The position numbers and the translations under genes were made by a program. Of a stretch of 64,000 nucleotides of DNA, positions 28,301-37,414 are shown in pieces; the stretch's first letter is position 1; each line of letters opens with the position of its first letter. The notes beneath the pieces are model-generated. The model did no database searches. It saw only the letters and a list, made by a program, of their open reading frames with translations, and was not told where the DNA came from. The stretch is from Ciona intestinalis (lineage: Eukaryota; Chordata; Ascidiacea; Phlebobranchia; Cionidae), in contig NW_004190371.2 of the NCBI RefSeq assembly GCF_000224145.3, forward strand, positions 1 through 64,000. The letters are read 5' to 3'.

Positions 28301-29914
28301 TTTCTACAAAACTTTTTTAGTGAAATTTATATAAAACATAATTTCCCCTTACGTCTGTGTTTTCCATGAAATAATTAAGAGAGCAGTAAATGCAGTTAAA
28401 GAATCCATCAATGACCATATCATCCAAGTAACTTATATATGCCTCCCATACTTCACTATTCTCATCAGCATTAAATAAAGCGAGATTTTCCTGAGAATAC
28501 AAATACCATCGTTAAAATAGTTAGAACATATATATACAGAAGGTGCATAAAACTCTGTTTTTTAGTAAGTTTTAATAAAACTTTTGAGTCACCCCAACTT
28601 TGGAAACAGGGGTGTTATCACTCCCAGTTATAGGATTAAAATAGCTTTTATAACGCTGTTAGGTGTCTATACAAACAAGCAGAGCCAAAGTGTATTGTTT
28701 TCGCCACATTTTAAGGTTATGGTTGACAACTATGTGCGTCTTTTAGCAATGTCACCATGGAAAATGTAAAAAACACTTTACATCGATGCACGCACTATAT
28801 ATTATGATTCACCTTCACACATTGATGAATAACTTCACCATCAGCAGCGATAGTCGCGTATCTCTTCGCGATCCGATCTTTCCGATCCTCCAAGTTCAAG
28901 ATGGCGGCTACGTTACCAAGTTTCCTCTCAAATAACGGAGTTTCACTCCATGTCTGGGAAAAAAAATTTTTTTAAATTTTAACATAATAAAAAATTGTTT
29001 TAAGTTCAAAGTATAAGTTGTGCTTTATTTAATATAGCAATTAAGGCACTAGTTACATTTACAAAACCATAAAAGTATCAGACAAAAGCGTGGTGGCTAA
29101 ACCCAATAGAACTGTTTGGTGAGAAAATTTACTGTTTTTTCCAAATTGCAGTGTTTTGTGTAGTAGTTAACCCCACTAACTTAAATGGAATCCATTTTGC
29201 GGTGATGACACAGGGATTAAAAAGCCCAGGGTTATATTCATAATGACTTACATTAATACACCCACAGTGTTATGGTATCCTAAAAACCACTTACCTTCAT
29301 TATCTTATCTATCTTCTCAATGTTCATCTTTGTCTTCTGCACACGAACCTGTAGATCATTCACCATGTCTCTTGTGGATTGAATGTATTCCCATATACCT
29401 GGTGAATGAATAAGTGTTACCTATTTTTAATGGCAAGGTTTGACAACTCCAGTTATAACATGGTTATTCTGCTTTATAGACCACATGCCCACTTACAGTT
29501 TACCACATATGCCACTTTGTGTTTGCAGATAATAAATAATACAAACCGTTATTAACCACTCGTAGCAATTATTGTTAAATGTCTTGTTCAAAGACACATA
29601 AACCCACAACAGTAGCAGTATCAAGCATTGAACCCTGTACTCTCTAGTCATGTAACAATTTCTTAAACTAAACCATTATTACATTACCTTCTGATTTCCA
29701 GCATAGCTCCGTTTCAGCTTGTTGCAACACGCTATCTATTTCTGCCAGTTGTCCTTCAACCAGAGGGTATTCAACATCAACCACTGAGTTTCTTACCTGG
29801 AAGTTAATTGGGAAATTTCAATAAAATTTAACAAATATGATTAAATGACCTAGTTTCTACTTGTAGAGATTAACTCAGTTGGTCCACTACACATAAGTGA
29901 AAAATTTCTAAAAA

Positions 29915-29951
<37 letters not shown>

Positions 29952-32900
29952 CTATACATATAAAAGGTACTTATTTATCCTAGCAAGGCGGGGCAATGAC
30001 AGGGGTTATAACACAAGTGTTTCATACACCGATAAATACTTACTACGCCATATGTAACTGTTTGGAAGATCGTTTTTTCTGGTTAAGCTGACAATTCCGG
30101 GAAACCATTAGCGCTATACTTTGACAGTTATTGTATTGCTAAGGGTGAGATGCTGTAATGGTGGCAGTGACGAGCATTGAACCCGCCATACTTCAGTTAT
30201 GATACGAGCAATCTAACCACTAAGCCATAGGATATAGCCCAAAGCACAATATTCCGATTGTTCTTATGATTTTCCTACTACTATGTTTAGAAAACAAGAA
30301 TAAATGACAGCAGTAGATTGTAGTGACCATACCTCATTATACCATGCCACAGTAAGATCAAGGTTGGCACAATATTTACGAAACATTTCATGAGTTTCAT
30401 AAAGTTCGTTTGCAACATCAGGAATATCAAGACGGTTTAAATATTTCATGTAGCGAACCTCACGCAGCACTGCTACAAGCTAAACAAATAAATATTAGGT
30501 TTAAAATATATACACTGCCTGAAATCAAATAAAATTTAGCCAAAAAATTTAAAAGCTGAAAATGGCTATTGGTTTTAAACTTGTGTAAAAAATCTTGTAA
30601 CAGCTTGTTAAGTGATGCTACTGTGCATTTGTTTATAAAGTACTTGGCAGCTTGAACAGTTTTAAAACCATATAAATAAGCACATAGTTTTAAAAATAAA
30701 ATCAAGGGCTAAGAAATATGTAACAACCAAAAATAAAGTTCAAGAATGGAATAATATGATTTGTGTTGGTTACGTTTTCGTAGCACTAGATCATTAGTAT
30801 CATTACTATACTTTACTATACAAGAATCGGTCAACTATATGAACATCAGATCAGGGTCGGATTCATTACCATTAGAATAATATTACAAGTCATTAGAATA
30901 ATATGTCAAATATATATTTTGCCTAAAATGGCATCATTAGTCTGTTATTCAAATAGAACCAAAATAATTCCCCCAAAACCATTAGTCATTACAGTTTTTA
31001 AATTAAAAATGACCTGTGGGTCAAAGTTGACAGATATCAGATGAGAATCTGGATTTCTTTTTAACAGTGGTTGGCCCAAGTTAAATTTACAAGCTTCTTC
31101 AACACCATTTGTCCACTGCTCAAATATTTTCATCTCATATCTGAAGAAAATATGGTTGTGAACTGTATGTGGATAATGTGGATTTTTAAGCTAGGGTCTA
31201 TCTTGTTTTTGATTTTTTATTTTAAATCAGGTTTTTTTTTATAAAACTTTTAATAAAATTTTAGATGAGATTGGTAAAATGCATATTTTCATTCCTGTTT
31301 AACATTTACAGTGACATTTTACCCCAGAGATTTTATCCCAGACATTGACATACCCACAACAATATGCCTATGCTGTATCCTCCTGTAAAACTATATAAAA
31401 CTATTTAAAATCAATAAAGTAACTTACTGTTTAATGAGTCGAACCATCTGTTCCTGTTTGTGAAAAACCAAATCACATTCAGCGGATTGGAAACACCTGA
31501 AAATCATAAGTCTATTTGTTTAAACTGAAACGTTTGAAATAAAGAAAATCGTAATATATATAAGCAGTTATGTTTGTCTCGAAAAGGAGAAGAAAGGTTT
31601 TTTGTTATTTTTCACCAATTAAATTCTCAACTTACGGATGGTTGATATGTTGCAGTAGTTCCATGGGCCATGTAATCCTCTCATGGAGTTCCTGTGCCCA
31701 CTTTAACTGACCAGCTACTGGGGGTTGGTTCTTATGCACACATGGTTTCAATAGGTTTGGGATATCTTCACATGGCTGAAAACACATTTATATTCTGTTA
31801 CTTCTGCTACCAGAGTACCAGGCATAATGTAAAAAAAATATATAGTCCCTTTTCGGCCTCTGGCCAGACAGCTAGAAAAATCCCTATTTACCATTTAAAG
31901 ATCTTTTCTGCAGCTTTAGCCTAAAGCTTGCATAGTTTTCAAGGCCTATTACAATAAGCTGGTGGGTTGGTGAGTTTTAATAAACATAAAATATCAAAGA
32001 CTAATTAGGTATAAGAATAATGCATTACATTACAAATACAACTTCTATTTTATAAGTGTCCGGTCCTAAAGAGCAACAAGTCATTGGAGCTGGGATTCAA
32101 GCAAGAGCAAATCAAGAGAGTTACGAAAGAGGCCCCATTTGAAACATATCTATGTCAGACTAATGAAAAAACCATAAGTGCAATGCAATGAAGCATGGGT
32201 ATTTCATGTCCTATTTTCACAAAAAGAGGGGCCAGACTTTCTAATCTCCCAAATAAGCCCCCAGTGACTGGAGCTTTTAACTTACTTGGTTAGCTGTAGC
32301 AATGACATGTTCATCGAATACTTGCTTGATCTTATCAAGACTTGTGTTGAAAAGACGAAGCAGTATAGGATACTTGTGGTCGAAATCTGCTTTGATGATC
32401 GGCCTCTCAAGTAAACTTCCAAAGATGTTCAACATCTAGAATTTTAAGACATAAATATGGTTGAAATTTGAAAAAGATTGGAATTGAAAAATGTTGTGTA
32501 AAAAAGCATAATTATTTAGGAAAAAACATATTTTAAGTTTAAGCACTTAGTATCCATGGACTACAGATTAGAATTGGATTGTAAATTTCTTAAATGAGCG
32601 TGGTACTATTACAGCAATTCGGTCATGCTAATTTCAATTGATAAAGTGTCACTTATGTATAAAGATACCGACAGGTGGTATAAAATGCCCAAAAACTGAA
32701 GAATACAGCTACCTTTTTCATACGGAACAAAAACAGTCGCGCAAAACAATAAATTTTTACTAAAATTTTTAACAAATATTTTTCAATCTTTTTCTCCACA
32801 CACCTTACAAATAGAAGCCATTCCTGAACAATCATCAAAACCTTGGCAGATAATGTTGGCAAGTTGCCTCTCTAAGTCAGATAGGTTCTTTGTGAATGAA

Positions 32901-35900
32901 TCAAAATCATCTTCAAATGCCTGGAGGGATCAAAATGAACATTATAAAATATAGTTGAATGAATAAATAATTGAAGGATACATATTCATTCTTACCCAAT
33001 GGGGCAATGATAGTCAGTATAACAAATATAATCCTTTTTGATTTTTCATACTTTTAACGTATGGCTAACAATTTAGACAACCTATAAGTGAACACTGGGT
33101 TAGACAATTGTCGTTAAGTTAAACTCTAGCCAAAAGACAAACCACAATGGTAGCAGCGTCAAGACTCGTACTCGTAACCTCTGGGCTATAGGCAGGCAAG
33201 CTAATTACTTTCATATTCCGCTGAAGTAAAGTGTAACGAGCTATACTTACTGGATCCTCAGGGTCAAGGGGGTTGTACGTCCTTAGCTCAAATACTTTGT
33301 ACAACTCCTGGAAAGCTTCAAATATATTAAGCACAAGTTGGCTGAGCACTCTGCCCTTTACTCCACCAAACTCAATCTTTTCAAGTTTCATAAACTCTTG
33401 GCTTCGGACGAAAAACTCCTAAAATTTAAAAAGTTAATACAAGAGAAATTTATACGTTTAGTGAAGTCAAATTATCAAAATTTAAACTGTCTTAAGAACA
33501 ATATAACTGTTTTGATCATAGAATAAATAATATGTTTATTAAAATAAGTTAAAAAAACTACCTTAAAACCCAAATTATCCAGATTTTCATAAAAATATGC
33601 ATGAAACTGTATGTTAAAACACAAACACTAGCATCTTATTATCTCACCATTACTATATCAAGTCTATTAATGAAGTTATCCATCCTAGAAAACACCAACT
33701 CAGGGGCAAAACTCCAATGCTTCACTTTTGATTTGTCCTGAAGAAAATACATAAATGATAATTAACTGAAGATACTTGTATATATCAGAGTGGATCTGTT
33801 TCACCCAGGGGACTATTATTATTTTTGTTATTCTTTATGGGTGAGGTAAGGAGCTGTGATTAAGGCCAGATTTGCTAATTTAAGTCCTTTGTGCGACCAG
33901 GGGAGCTGCTTCGACCACTGGGTTGGAACAATGTCCTTTAATTATCTTGACCAAGAATACAAACGTCGCCAATGGTATCACTGTATCAGTATACTTTGGT
34001 AAGATGCAACATGCAAGTGTGTATAAAAACACACCACCCCTGTTGTAACGACTGTCGTTTTCTGACCCCATGTTGAAGTAAGTTATATTCATTTATTTAT
34101 AATCTATTAATCTGTGTATTGTTTAGCACTATACAAACACAATAAAACAACTTGGCAGTGTTTACAGAACAAAAATGTTAACTGCTCAAATGAAATTTGA
34201 AGAAAATTAAACCACAAACCTCAAAGAAAGTGTCAAGGGTGGCCTTATGTTTATCAAAGCTTGCACGGAATGCATGCAATACTTCCAAAGCTACTTTAAC
34301 TCGTTCAACAGATTCATCTAACTCTCCTTTCAATATATCTTCAGGTGATAAATAGTTGCAAGTCTAGAATGATTTAAAACTCATGATTTTACTGTCAAAT
34401 AATCTAATTGTAAATAAAAAAACATATATTTTATTTGCCTCTTCGAAACATTAGATTAAAAGACAACGAAGAGAAGAGACTTAGCAACAAGAAACAGTCG
34501 TCAAAATAAACATTTGTTTTAACTTTAATACATAAATGCAAATGTTAAAATTCTTCAAATAAAGAGGTATTAATTATTATTAGTAGCGCCAGTTACAAAC
34601 AGAAATATACTTTACCATTTCAATGAGAAAGTTGCACATTTCCCTCAGAAGAACAATAATCCTTACTGGTGTGTTGTAATATTTAGATTGTGACCATATA
34701 AGGCAGACGACATGCATCAATGGAGCTAGCTTTGGTATGGCCTAGAAAATAATTAGTGCAAACATGCGTAATTTGACATTCTATCCATTATTAAAACATA
34801 AATTGTTTTAACCGTTTGAATACAGTAGCAAAGAACGAATTAATGAAAAAAATATAGTTCCCAACAAAATAACAATCATTAAAACAAGTATGCGTAAATT
34901 TATTTCAAAACAAGTTCATATAAAAGTATGGCTGCTAGACCCCCAAGGCCCAAACTCAATGCAGTTTAGAGTATTAGTTACCAAACAGTGCATGGTAGAA
35001 TAAAAACAGGTTTTTTAACAATTTGATAGAGTGGGAATAGTGGCATACCTCTGAAAAGTCAACTTGTTCAAAATCATCCAAAAAAGAACGAAGTGGTTTC
35101 AAATACATTTGGATGTCCCTTGCTTCACGTAGTGCTATGATATATATGTAAGTGATCAGTGTATGATTTTACTTTAAAACTTTAAAATACTGTGAGGTAT
35201 CCCATCATAATGTCATTAGTCATTGGAAAACATGACATTAAAAAAAGCGGACAATGAGATAGAGCATAGACACCTAGCATGGGTATGCGTGCACACCTAA
35301 AAAAAACTTTGAGTACCACTAGCGCCAAAACAGACAAACAGTCACACACAGTCAGTAAGTGGGTGTATTTCATTTTAGTATAAATTAAAAAAAAACAAGT
35401 TAGTAGAATGTTGATGCGCCAAAGTCAAATGAACTAGTATGACAATTTCTTACCAGCAACCACTTCAGTAAAGATGTCACGTAACGCAGGATAGTAACTG
35501 CTGTGAGAAAGTTCCAAGATGGCTGCCATCTTCTTTACTTTTGGAGTCTTAAGCTAAAAACATAAATGAAAGAATTTCAATGTAATAAACTTATATATCC
35601 TCGTGTGTGGGGACAAGCGAAAGAAACACGTTACACCCAACTCTATGAATACCATATCGAGTCAAATTGGCGGAGTTTATTAAAGTTAGTAACCCCATAG
35701 TTTCATTTTACCTGGTTGTAGATGCATTCTAAGTTTGCACACTTTGCGTTCCAGAAATCTATCTCCACACTGGGGCCAGGATTTTTTCCTTCCAAAAGTG
35801 GTTGTGCTGATTCTTGCTTAAGCACATCACGTACTTGGTGACTCCAGTCAATAACAACAGTCTCAATAGCGTGTAGAAGTGCCCTGGTAACATAGCAGAT

Positions 35901-37414
35901 AGTTACTAATAAATTCAACCAACAACTCAACCCAAAATTATTCACTTACAAGTTATATATTTATGAGGCCAATGTGGTAGTTTGTATGTAGGCATGAGGA
36001 CGAGGTGTATAAAACATAACACACATGTCACACGTGCAACTATGCAAGGGTGTATTCAGGGAACCCCTCTCTTAAAAAATTCTAAATATGGCCTTGCATA
36101 TGTAAATATTTTATAACGACAGTTGTTGTCTACTTGTCTACACGTGAATAAATAAGACACATTTCATATTCTTTTCTAAGAAATAATAGGGGGATTTTCG
36201 AGGGGTGTTTCCCCACATAATTCCACCTACCTCCTTTCTTCTGCCTTCGCATCGTCGACTTTTTCCGAACCAACAGGTAGCGGTAGAAGGGTTTTCCCCT
36301 TCACGTGACCAGCCACAACATAAACCTTGCTCTTCAGTTTGTGCACGTGACGTAGTACGTCATCAGACACAACTGCAGGCCACCGTTGGTGGTTGCCATC
36401 GTTCGAAAGTAAGTGTGATAGAAACTGCATGGGCAATTTGTTTGAGTTTGACGTCATTGGGGCAAATATAAGTTACGACAAATCGAAAATGGTACTGTTT
36501 TAAACAGATAATTGGATTTATATACGAAGTAAACAAGGACTATCTGTACACTAAACATAAAGGCTGACTTTGTTGAAATGTGGACAATATAGCGTTTCTA
36601 ATTTTATCTGCCGTTGCGGTACGTGCGTCTGACAACTATTTTAAGCGTTTAACTTCTGGACAACAGTAACACTATAATAAGCCAGCAAAAAAGGTTATTC
36701 TACCTCGTCTACAAGTGGTGACATATGGTCGAGCGGAATTTGAGAAATATCTCCAACTATCAACTTTGAACGAACGTTATCTTTCGTGATACCAACTTTC
36801 TCTTTTTTCACGAAGTAGGTTCCTTGGGGAAAACGAAAATTTCCATTTAAAAATGACGGTAAAATAAAGTAAACGTAAATCAGATTGTATAAAAGTGATT
36901 ACGTACGATAAAACGCTACAGTTTCTAAATTTTTAGAAATGCTTTCAAATTTTGTTTAACCCCGAAAAATCATTTATAGTTAAATTCACCTTTTTGCTTT
37001 ATAGAGGTGGGATATGAATAACTCGGAGAGAGTTGGCCCGCACCGGTGAGATAAATTAAAAGGCAGAAAACGTCAGTCTTGTCAAGAAATTCTTGAATTA
37101 ATATTTTGGACTCTTCTTGGACTAACATCTTTACCCATTTGTCTTGTTTCAAGTTTAATGTCTTCAGCGTTTTTGACTGAAGGTAATCCCATCTAAAATA
37201 TAAAGTAGAAATATGAATAAATTAGTGCTGTCCGTTATTATTATACGTCAATAAAAACAATACGCGTGAAAGAACTCGAAATATGCGTTTTTTAAATAGT
37301 GGTATTGCTATACTCGAAATTTTCAGCAAAAGTGTGTCGACCGAAAGGTTTCCCTGTAATCAATTGCAGTAGAAATGATTTGCACACTTACCGCGGGTCA
37401 GTGACTTCCGCCAT
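44..37414 (-). CDS. DNAH9: Axonemal outer-arm dynein beta heavy chain (DNAH9/11/17 group), 70 exons, 3' end off the left edge
   Basis: This is the ATP-driven motor subunit of ciliary and flagellar outer dynein arms; it slides doublet microtubules. The start codon is at 37412-37414 (protein begins [13 protein letters not shown]). Translated exons match vertebrate DNAH9 almost word for word in the motor: [51 protein letters not shown] and [19 protein letters not shown]. The 70 exons total 10,520 bases (about 3,506 residues; full-length relatives have roughly 4,500), with no stop or phase break when exon 36 is counted once. All junctions are GT-AG except a GC donor after exon 25. The last exon in the window ends in [11 protein letters not shown], inside AAA5; AAA6 and the C-terminal domain are missing only because the window ends. 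DNAH9, DNAH11 and DNAH17 cannot be separated from this sequence alone, so the symbol names the group. Exon coordinates are in the domain entries below. Confidence 0.96.
1740..5592 (-). CDS. DNAH9: Dynein heavy chain exons 60-67: stalk coiled coil and microtubule-binding domain
   Basis: The antiparallel stalk carries the microtubule-binding domain at its tip. Exons: 5486-5592, 4859-5003, 4323-4427, 3942-4097, 3411-3554, 2972-3094, 2460-2618, 1740-1922 (residues about 2973-3346). The outgoing helix is rich in Lys, Glu and Ala heptads ([35 protein letters not shown]). The tip begins near [19 protein letters not shown] and continues through [30 protein letters not shown] and [21 protein letters not shown]. 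The return helix follows in exons 66-67 ([41 protein letters not shown]). Exon 67 ends with [19 protein letters not shown], which leads into AAA5. Spacing and residues follow the DNAH9 group closely. Confidence 0.96.
5262..5451. mobile_element. MITE-like inverted-repeat element, intron copy
   Basis: The left end catggggtaagataagacacc and right end gtgtcccatcttcccccacc are inverted relative to each other. The interior contains ctttgtttactactaaatgc, a motif shared by all copies. It lies in the intron between exons 61 and 60. Confidence 0.75.
6047..8600 (-). CDS. DNAH9: Dynein heavy chain exons 55-59: AAA4
   Basis: AAA4 is a regulatory nucleotide-binding module next to the stalk. Exons: 8463-8600, 7764-7941, 7119-7288, 6557-6748, 6047-6190. 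The P-loop GVGGSGKQS is split by a phase 1 intron: GVGGS plus the first base of the next Gly are in exon 56, and [18 protein letters not shown] is in exon 57. Exon 57 also encodes FLLTDAQ (Walker B region). Exon 58 has [17 protein letters not shown] and [16 protein letters not shown]; exon 59 has [20 protein letters not shown] and [14 protein letters not shown]. Nothing conserved appears lost. Confidence 0.96.
6836..7100. mobile_element. Short inverted-repeat element (MITE-like) carrying a nested palindromic element
   Basis: Located in the intron between dynein exons 58 and 57. The left end reads gtggagtaagatgaatactg and the right end catcttaccccaaccaca, matching the ends of other copies in this window (for example 21257-21434 and 45968-46154). 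The middle is interrupted by the hairpin at 6955-7023; after it the copy resumes with ttactaccaaatgggac. It is non-coding and presumably mobilised in trans. Confidence 0.7.
6955..7023. mobile_element. Small palindromic element with 25-base arms, pogo/Tigger-like ends, TA flanks
   Basis: The left arm 6955-6979 starts cagtcaaccccgcttaatcg and the right arm 6999-7023 is its reverse complement with a single mismatch. A 19-base loop separates them and TA lies on both sides. CAGT-type ends with TA target duplication suggest a non-autonomous pogo/Tc1-mariner element; this assignment is inference from the ends only. Confidence 0.65.
8890..8977. repeat. Imperfect hairpin, possible small transposon remnant
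   Basis: The arms agcggcttatctggta and taccagatgagccgtt, plus ttagtgtatt and aatacacta, pair across a short loop in the intron between exons 55 and 54. No coding capacity. It may be another palindromic MITE. Confidence 0.5.
9069..12308 (-). CDS. DNAH9: Dynein heavy chain exons 48-54: AAA3
   Basis: AAA3 is a regulatory nucleotide site. Exons: 12163-12308, 11571-11730, 10836-11104, 10467-10544, 10063-10228, 9492-9692, 9069-9176. Exon 50 carries the P-loop GNAGAGKT (residues about 2454-2461) and [19 protein letters not shown]. Exon 51 carries the Walker B segment [17 protein letters not shown]. Exon 52 has [21 protein letters not shown] and exon 53 has [21 protein letters not shown]. Exon 48 ends with a GTCAATAA donor and exon 49 with GTCAATAC; both are GT but weak. 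A 50-base run of N (10380-10429) and one single N (10444) fall in the intron between exons 51 and 52, so no coding sequence is lost there. Confidence 0.96.
10380..10429. other. Assembly gap (50 N) in an intron
   Basis: A 50-base run of N between dynein exons 51 and 52, with an extra N at 10444. The flanking exons are in phase (AG|G joins to Arg), so no exon needs to be hidden here. Confidence 0.99.
11737..11993 (-). mobile_element. tRNA-headed SINE, nearly full length, same strand as the dynein gene
   Basis: Read on the minus strand it starts GGCACTGTGGCACAATG and shows an A-box-like and a B-box-like segment (GGTTCAAGG), as expected of a tRNA-derived promoter. A body follows with conserved tracts (tgtatgaaacagtacacttg, cttttcccagccatgcaagg on that strand), then a tail rich in ATTC/ATTT units. 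The tail ends about 7-12 bases from the 3' splice site of exon 49 (exon right end 11730). Composite SINEs of this build (Cics-1) have been described in Ciona; identity with that family is not verified here. Confidence 0.7.
12822..14833 (-). CDS. DNAH9: Dynein heavy chain exons 44-47: AAA2
   Basis: AAA2 binds nucleotide but is thought to be structural in dyneins. Exons: 14717-14833, 14146-14406, 13301-13453, 12822-12968. Exon 44 ends with the P-loop GNAGTGKTQ (residues about 2127-2135). Exon 45 holds [20 protein letters not shown] and the Walker B region [20 protein letters not shown]. Exon 46 holds [21 protein letters not shown] and [19 protein letters not shown], with the donor GTAAGT at 13295-13300. 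Exon 47 continues with [22 protein letters not shown]. The intron at 13454-14145 contains an imperfect tandem repeat. The introns at 14407-14716 and 14834-15257 contain SINE tails facing the nearby 3' splice sites. Confidence 0.97.
13080..13293 (+). mobile_element. SINE fragment in antisense orientation beside the donor of exon 46
   Basis: The body (gtatgaaacagaacactgtg, aggttacattcattcatg) is the reverse of the gene-sense copies, so the ATTC tail points right. The tail ends about 8 bases before the GT donor of exon 46 (donor 13299-13300). Confidence 0.6.
13888..14095. repeat. Imperfect tandem repeat, about 55-60 base unit
   Basis: Three to four degraded units share aaaaagctattg, ttaaaatgtcttttattatt and aaggctattgcattaaagtg. 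It lies in the intron between dynein exons 46 and 45. Confidence 0.6.
15258..17756 (-). CDS. DNAH9: Dynein heavy chain exons 40-43: AAA1, the main ATPase site
   Basis: AAA1 is the site whose ATP hydrolysis drives the power stroke. Exons: 17495-17756, 16561-16707, 15732-15974, 15258-15413. The Walker A loop GPAGTGKT is encoded at 17678-17701 (residues about 1846-1853), with Lys1852. The Walker B segment GCFDEFNR follows about 42 residues later (Asp1898, Glu1899), so the acidic pair needed for hydrolysis is present. Exon 41 carries [21 protein letters not shown] (sensor I region) and exon 42 carries [24 protein letters not shown]. Exon 43 ends in the lead-in to AAA2 ([21 protein letters not shown]). 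All catalytic residues visible here look intact, so this should be an active motor. Confidence 0.97.
17271..17449. mobile_element. MITE-like inverted-repeat element, intron copy
   Basis: Begins tagggtgggggaagatagga and ends ggtgtctcattttcccccac, with the internal motif catttggtggtaaacaaaga. It lies in the intron between dynein exons 41 and 40. Confidence 0.75.
18241..26612 (-). CDS. DNAH9: Dynein heavy chain exons 25-39: end of tail and linker
   Basis: Residues about 1038-1827, covering the end of the tail and the linker, the lever that swings across the AAA ring. Exons: 26469-26612, 25891-26094, 25373-25489, 24871-25101, 24188-24331, 23581-23739, 23200-23322, 22826-22948, 22199-22424, 21672-21757, 21117-21248, 20600-20752, 19375-19539, 18797-18997, 18241-18401. 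Family-typical stretches are [12 protein letters not shown] and [12 protein letters not shown] (exon 26), [13 protein letters not shown] (exon 28), [21 protein letters not shown] (exon 33), [20 protein letters not shown] (exon 35) and [21 protein letters not shown] (exon 39), which leads into AAA1. Exon 25 ends in AAAGAG followed by GCAAGA, a GC donor; the next exon resumes in phase with [10 protein letters not shown] as in DNAH9. A second, identical copy of exon 36 lies at 19806-19958 (separate entry); only one is needed for a normal protein. Confidence 0.95.
19806..19958 (-). CDS. Second, identical copy of dynein exon 36 (probable assembly duplicate)
   Basis: This 153-base segment has the same sequence as exon 36 at 20600-20752, with the same splice sites and phase 0 at both ends. 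It encodes [15 protein letters not shown]...GDLCQCTGQ. Spliced in series, the two copies would keep the frame but repeat 51 residues of the linker, which other DNAH9-group dyneins do not have. It lies inside a larger repeat that stops at a run of N within a partial exon 35 copy (20270-20281). I read it as the other haplotype left in the assembly. A mutually exclusive exon is unlikely because the two copies are identical. Confidence 0.8.
20282..20331. other. Assembly gap (50 N) between duplicated dynein segments
   Basis: This 50-base run of N interrupts the partial copy of exon 35 after 12 exon bases (20270-20281). The far side (20332-20362) begins with sequence not seen in the other copy and then resumes the repeat. 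Confidence 0.99.
21257..21434. mobile_element. MITE-like inverted-repeat element, second subtype
   Basis: Begins tatggggtaagatagacata and ends aaggtccatcttaccccaac. Inside are gaggatactgttatataatt and gtttacaaccaaatggaacg. The ggtccatcttacccc end differs from the gtgtcccatctt end of the other subtype, so at least two related subfamilies are present. It lies in the intron between exons 35 and 34. Confidence 0.7.
26628..26760 (-). mobile_element. 5'-truncated SINE filling the intron between exons 24 and 25
   Basis: The intron is only 165 bases (26613-26777), and most of it is SINE body and tail: aaataaatgaatgaagctta, then tttatccctgccaacggagc and ctgtttcatacacttg. The tail is about 16 bases from the acceptor of exon 25. 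Confidence 0.6.
26778..37414 (-). CDS. DNAH9: Dynein heavy chain exons 1-24: N-terminal tail
   Basis: Residues about 1-1037, the tail that binds intermediate chains and the partner heavy chain and docks on the A-tubule. Exons in gene order: 37392-37414, 36990-37192, 36704-36822, 36231-36424, 35712-35883, 35454-35553, 35049-35134, 34616-34741, 34220-34363, 33648-33737, 33251-33418, 32804-32920, 32286-32435, 31636-31775, 31428-31496, 31014-31140, 30333-30479, 29688-29796, 29295-29398, 28813-28953, 28353-28490, 27809-27997, 27334-27471, 26778-26894. Recognisable tail segments are [14 protein letters not shown] (exon 4), [22 protein letters not shown] (exon 5), [21 protein letters not shown] (exon 11) and [20 protein letters not shown] (exon 24). 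The tail diverges more than the motor, as usual in the family. The acceptor of exon 4 (ATGCAG at 36425-36430) has a weak pyrimidine tract and lies inside a longer open frame; it was chosen because it keeps phase and aligns with DNAH9. Exon 16 uses a weak GTCATT donor. The introns carry SINE and inverted-repeat fragments. Confidence 0.94.
29403..29684 (-). mobile_element. SINE filling nearly the whole intron between dynein exons 18 and 19
   Basis: The intron is 29399-29687. The element begins with tgaatgaataagtgttacct next to the acceptor and ends with a decayed tRNA-like head (gcattgaaccctgtactc, aactaaaccattattac) next to the donor of exon 18. Little intron sequence lies outside the repeat. 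See findings for the tail-to-splice-site pattern. Confidence 0.65.
29960..30235 (-). mobile_element. tRNA-headed SINE in the intron between dynein exons 17 and 18
   Basis: Contains ggtacttatttatcctagca, the shared body (ggttataacacaagtgtttc) and a recognisable head (agcattgaacccgccatac, aatctaaccactaagccata) at its right end. It is preceded by an AT dinucleotide run at about 29921-29946. Confidence 0.65.
32955..33212 (-). mobile_element. tRNA-headed SINE in the intron between dynein exons 11 and 12
   Basis: Tail tgaatgaataaataattgaa lies about 35 bases from the acceptor of exon 12 (exon right end 32920). The head side includes cgtcaagactcgtactcgta and ggcaggcaagctaattactt near the donor of exon 11. 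Confidence 0.6.
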
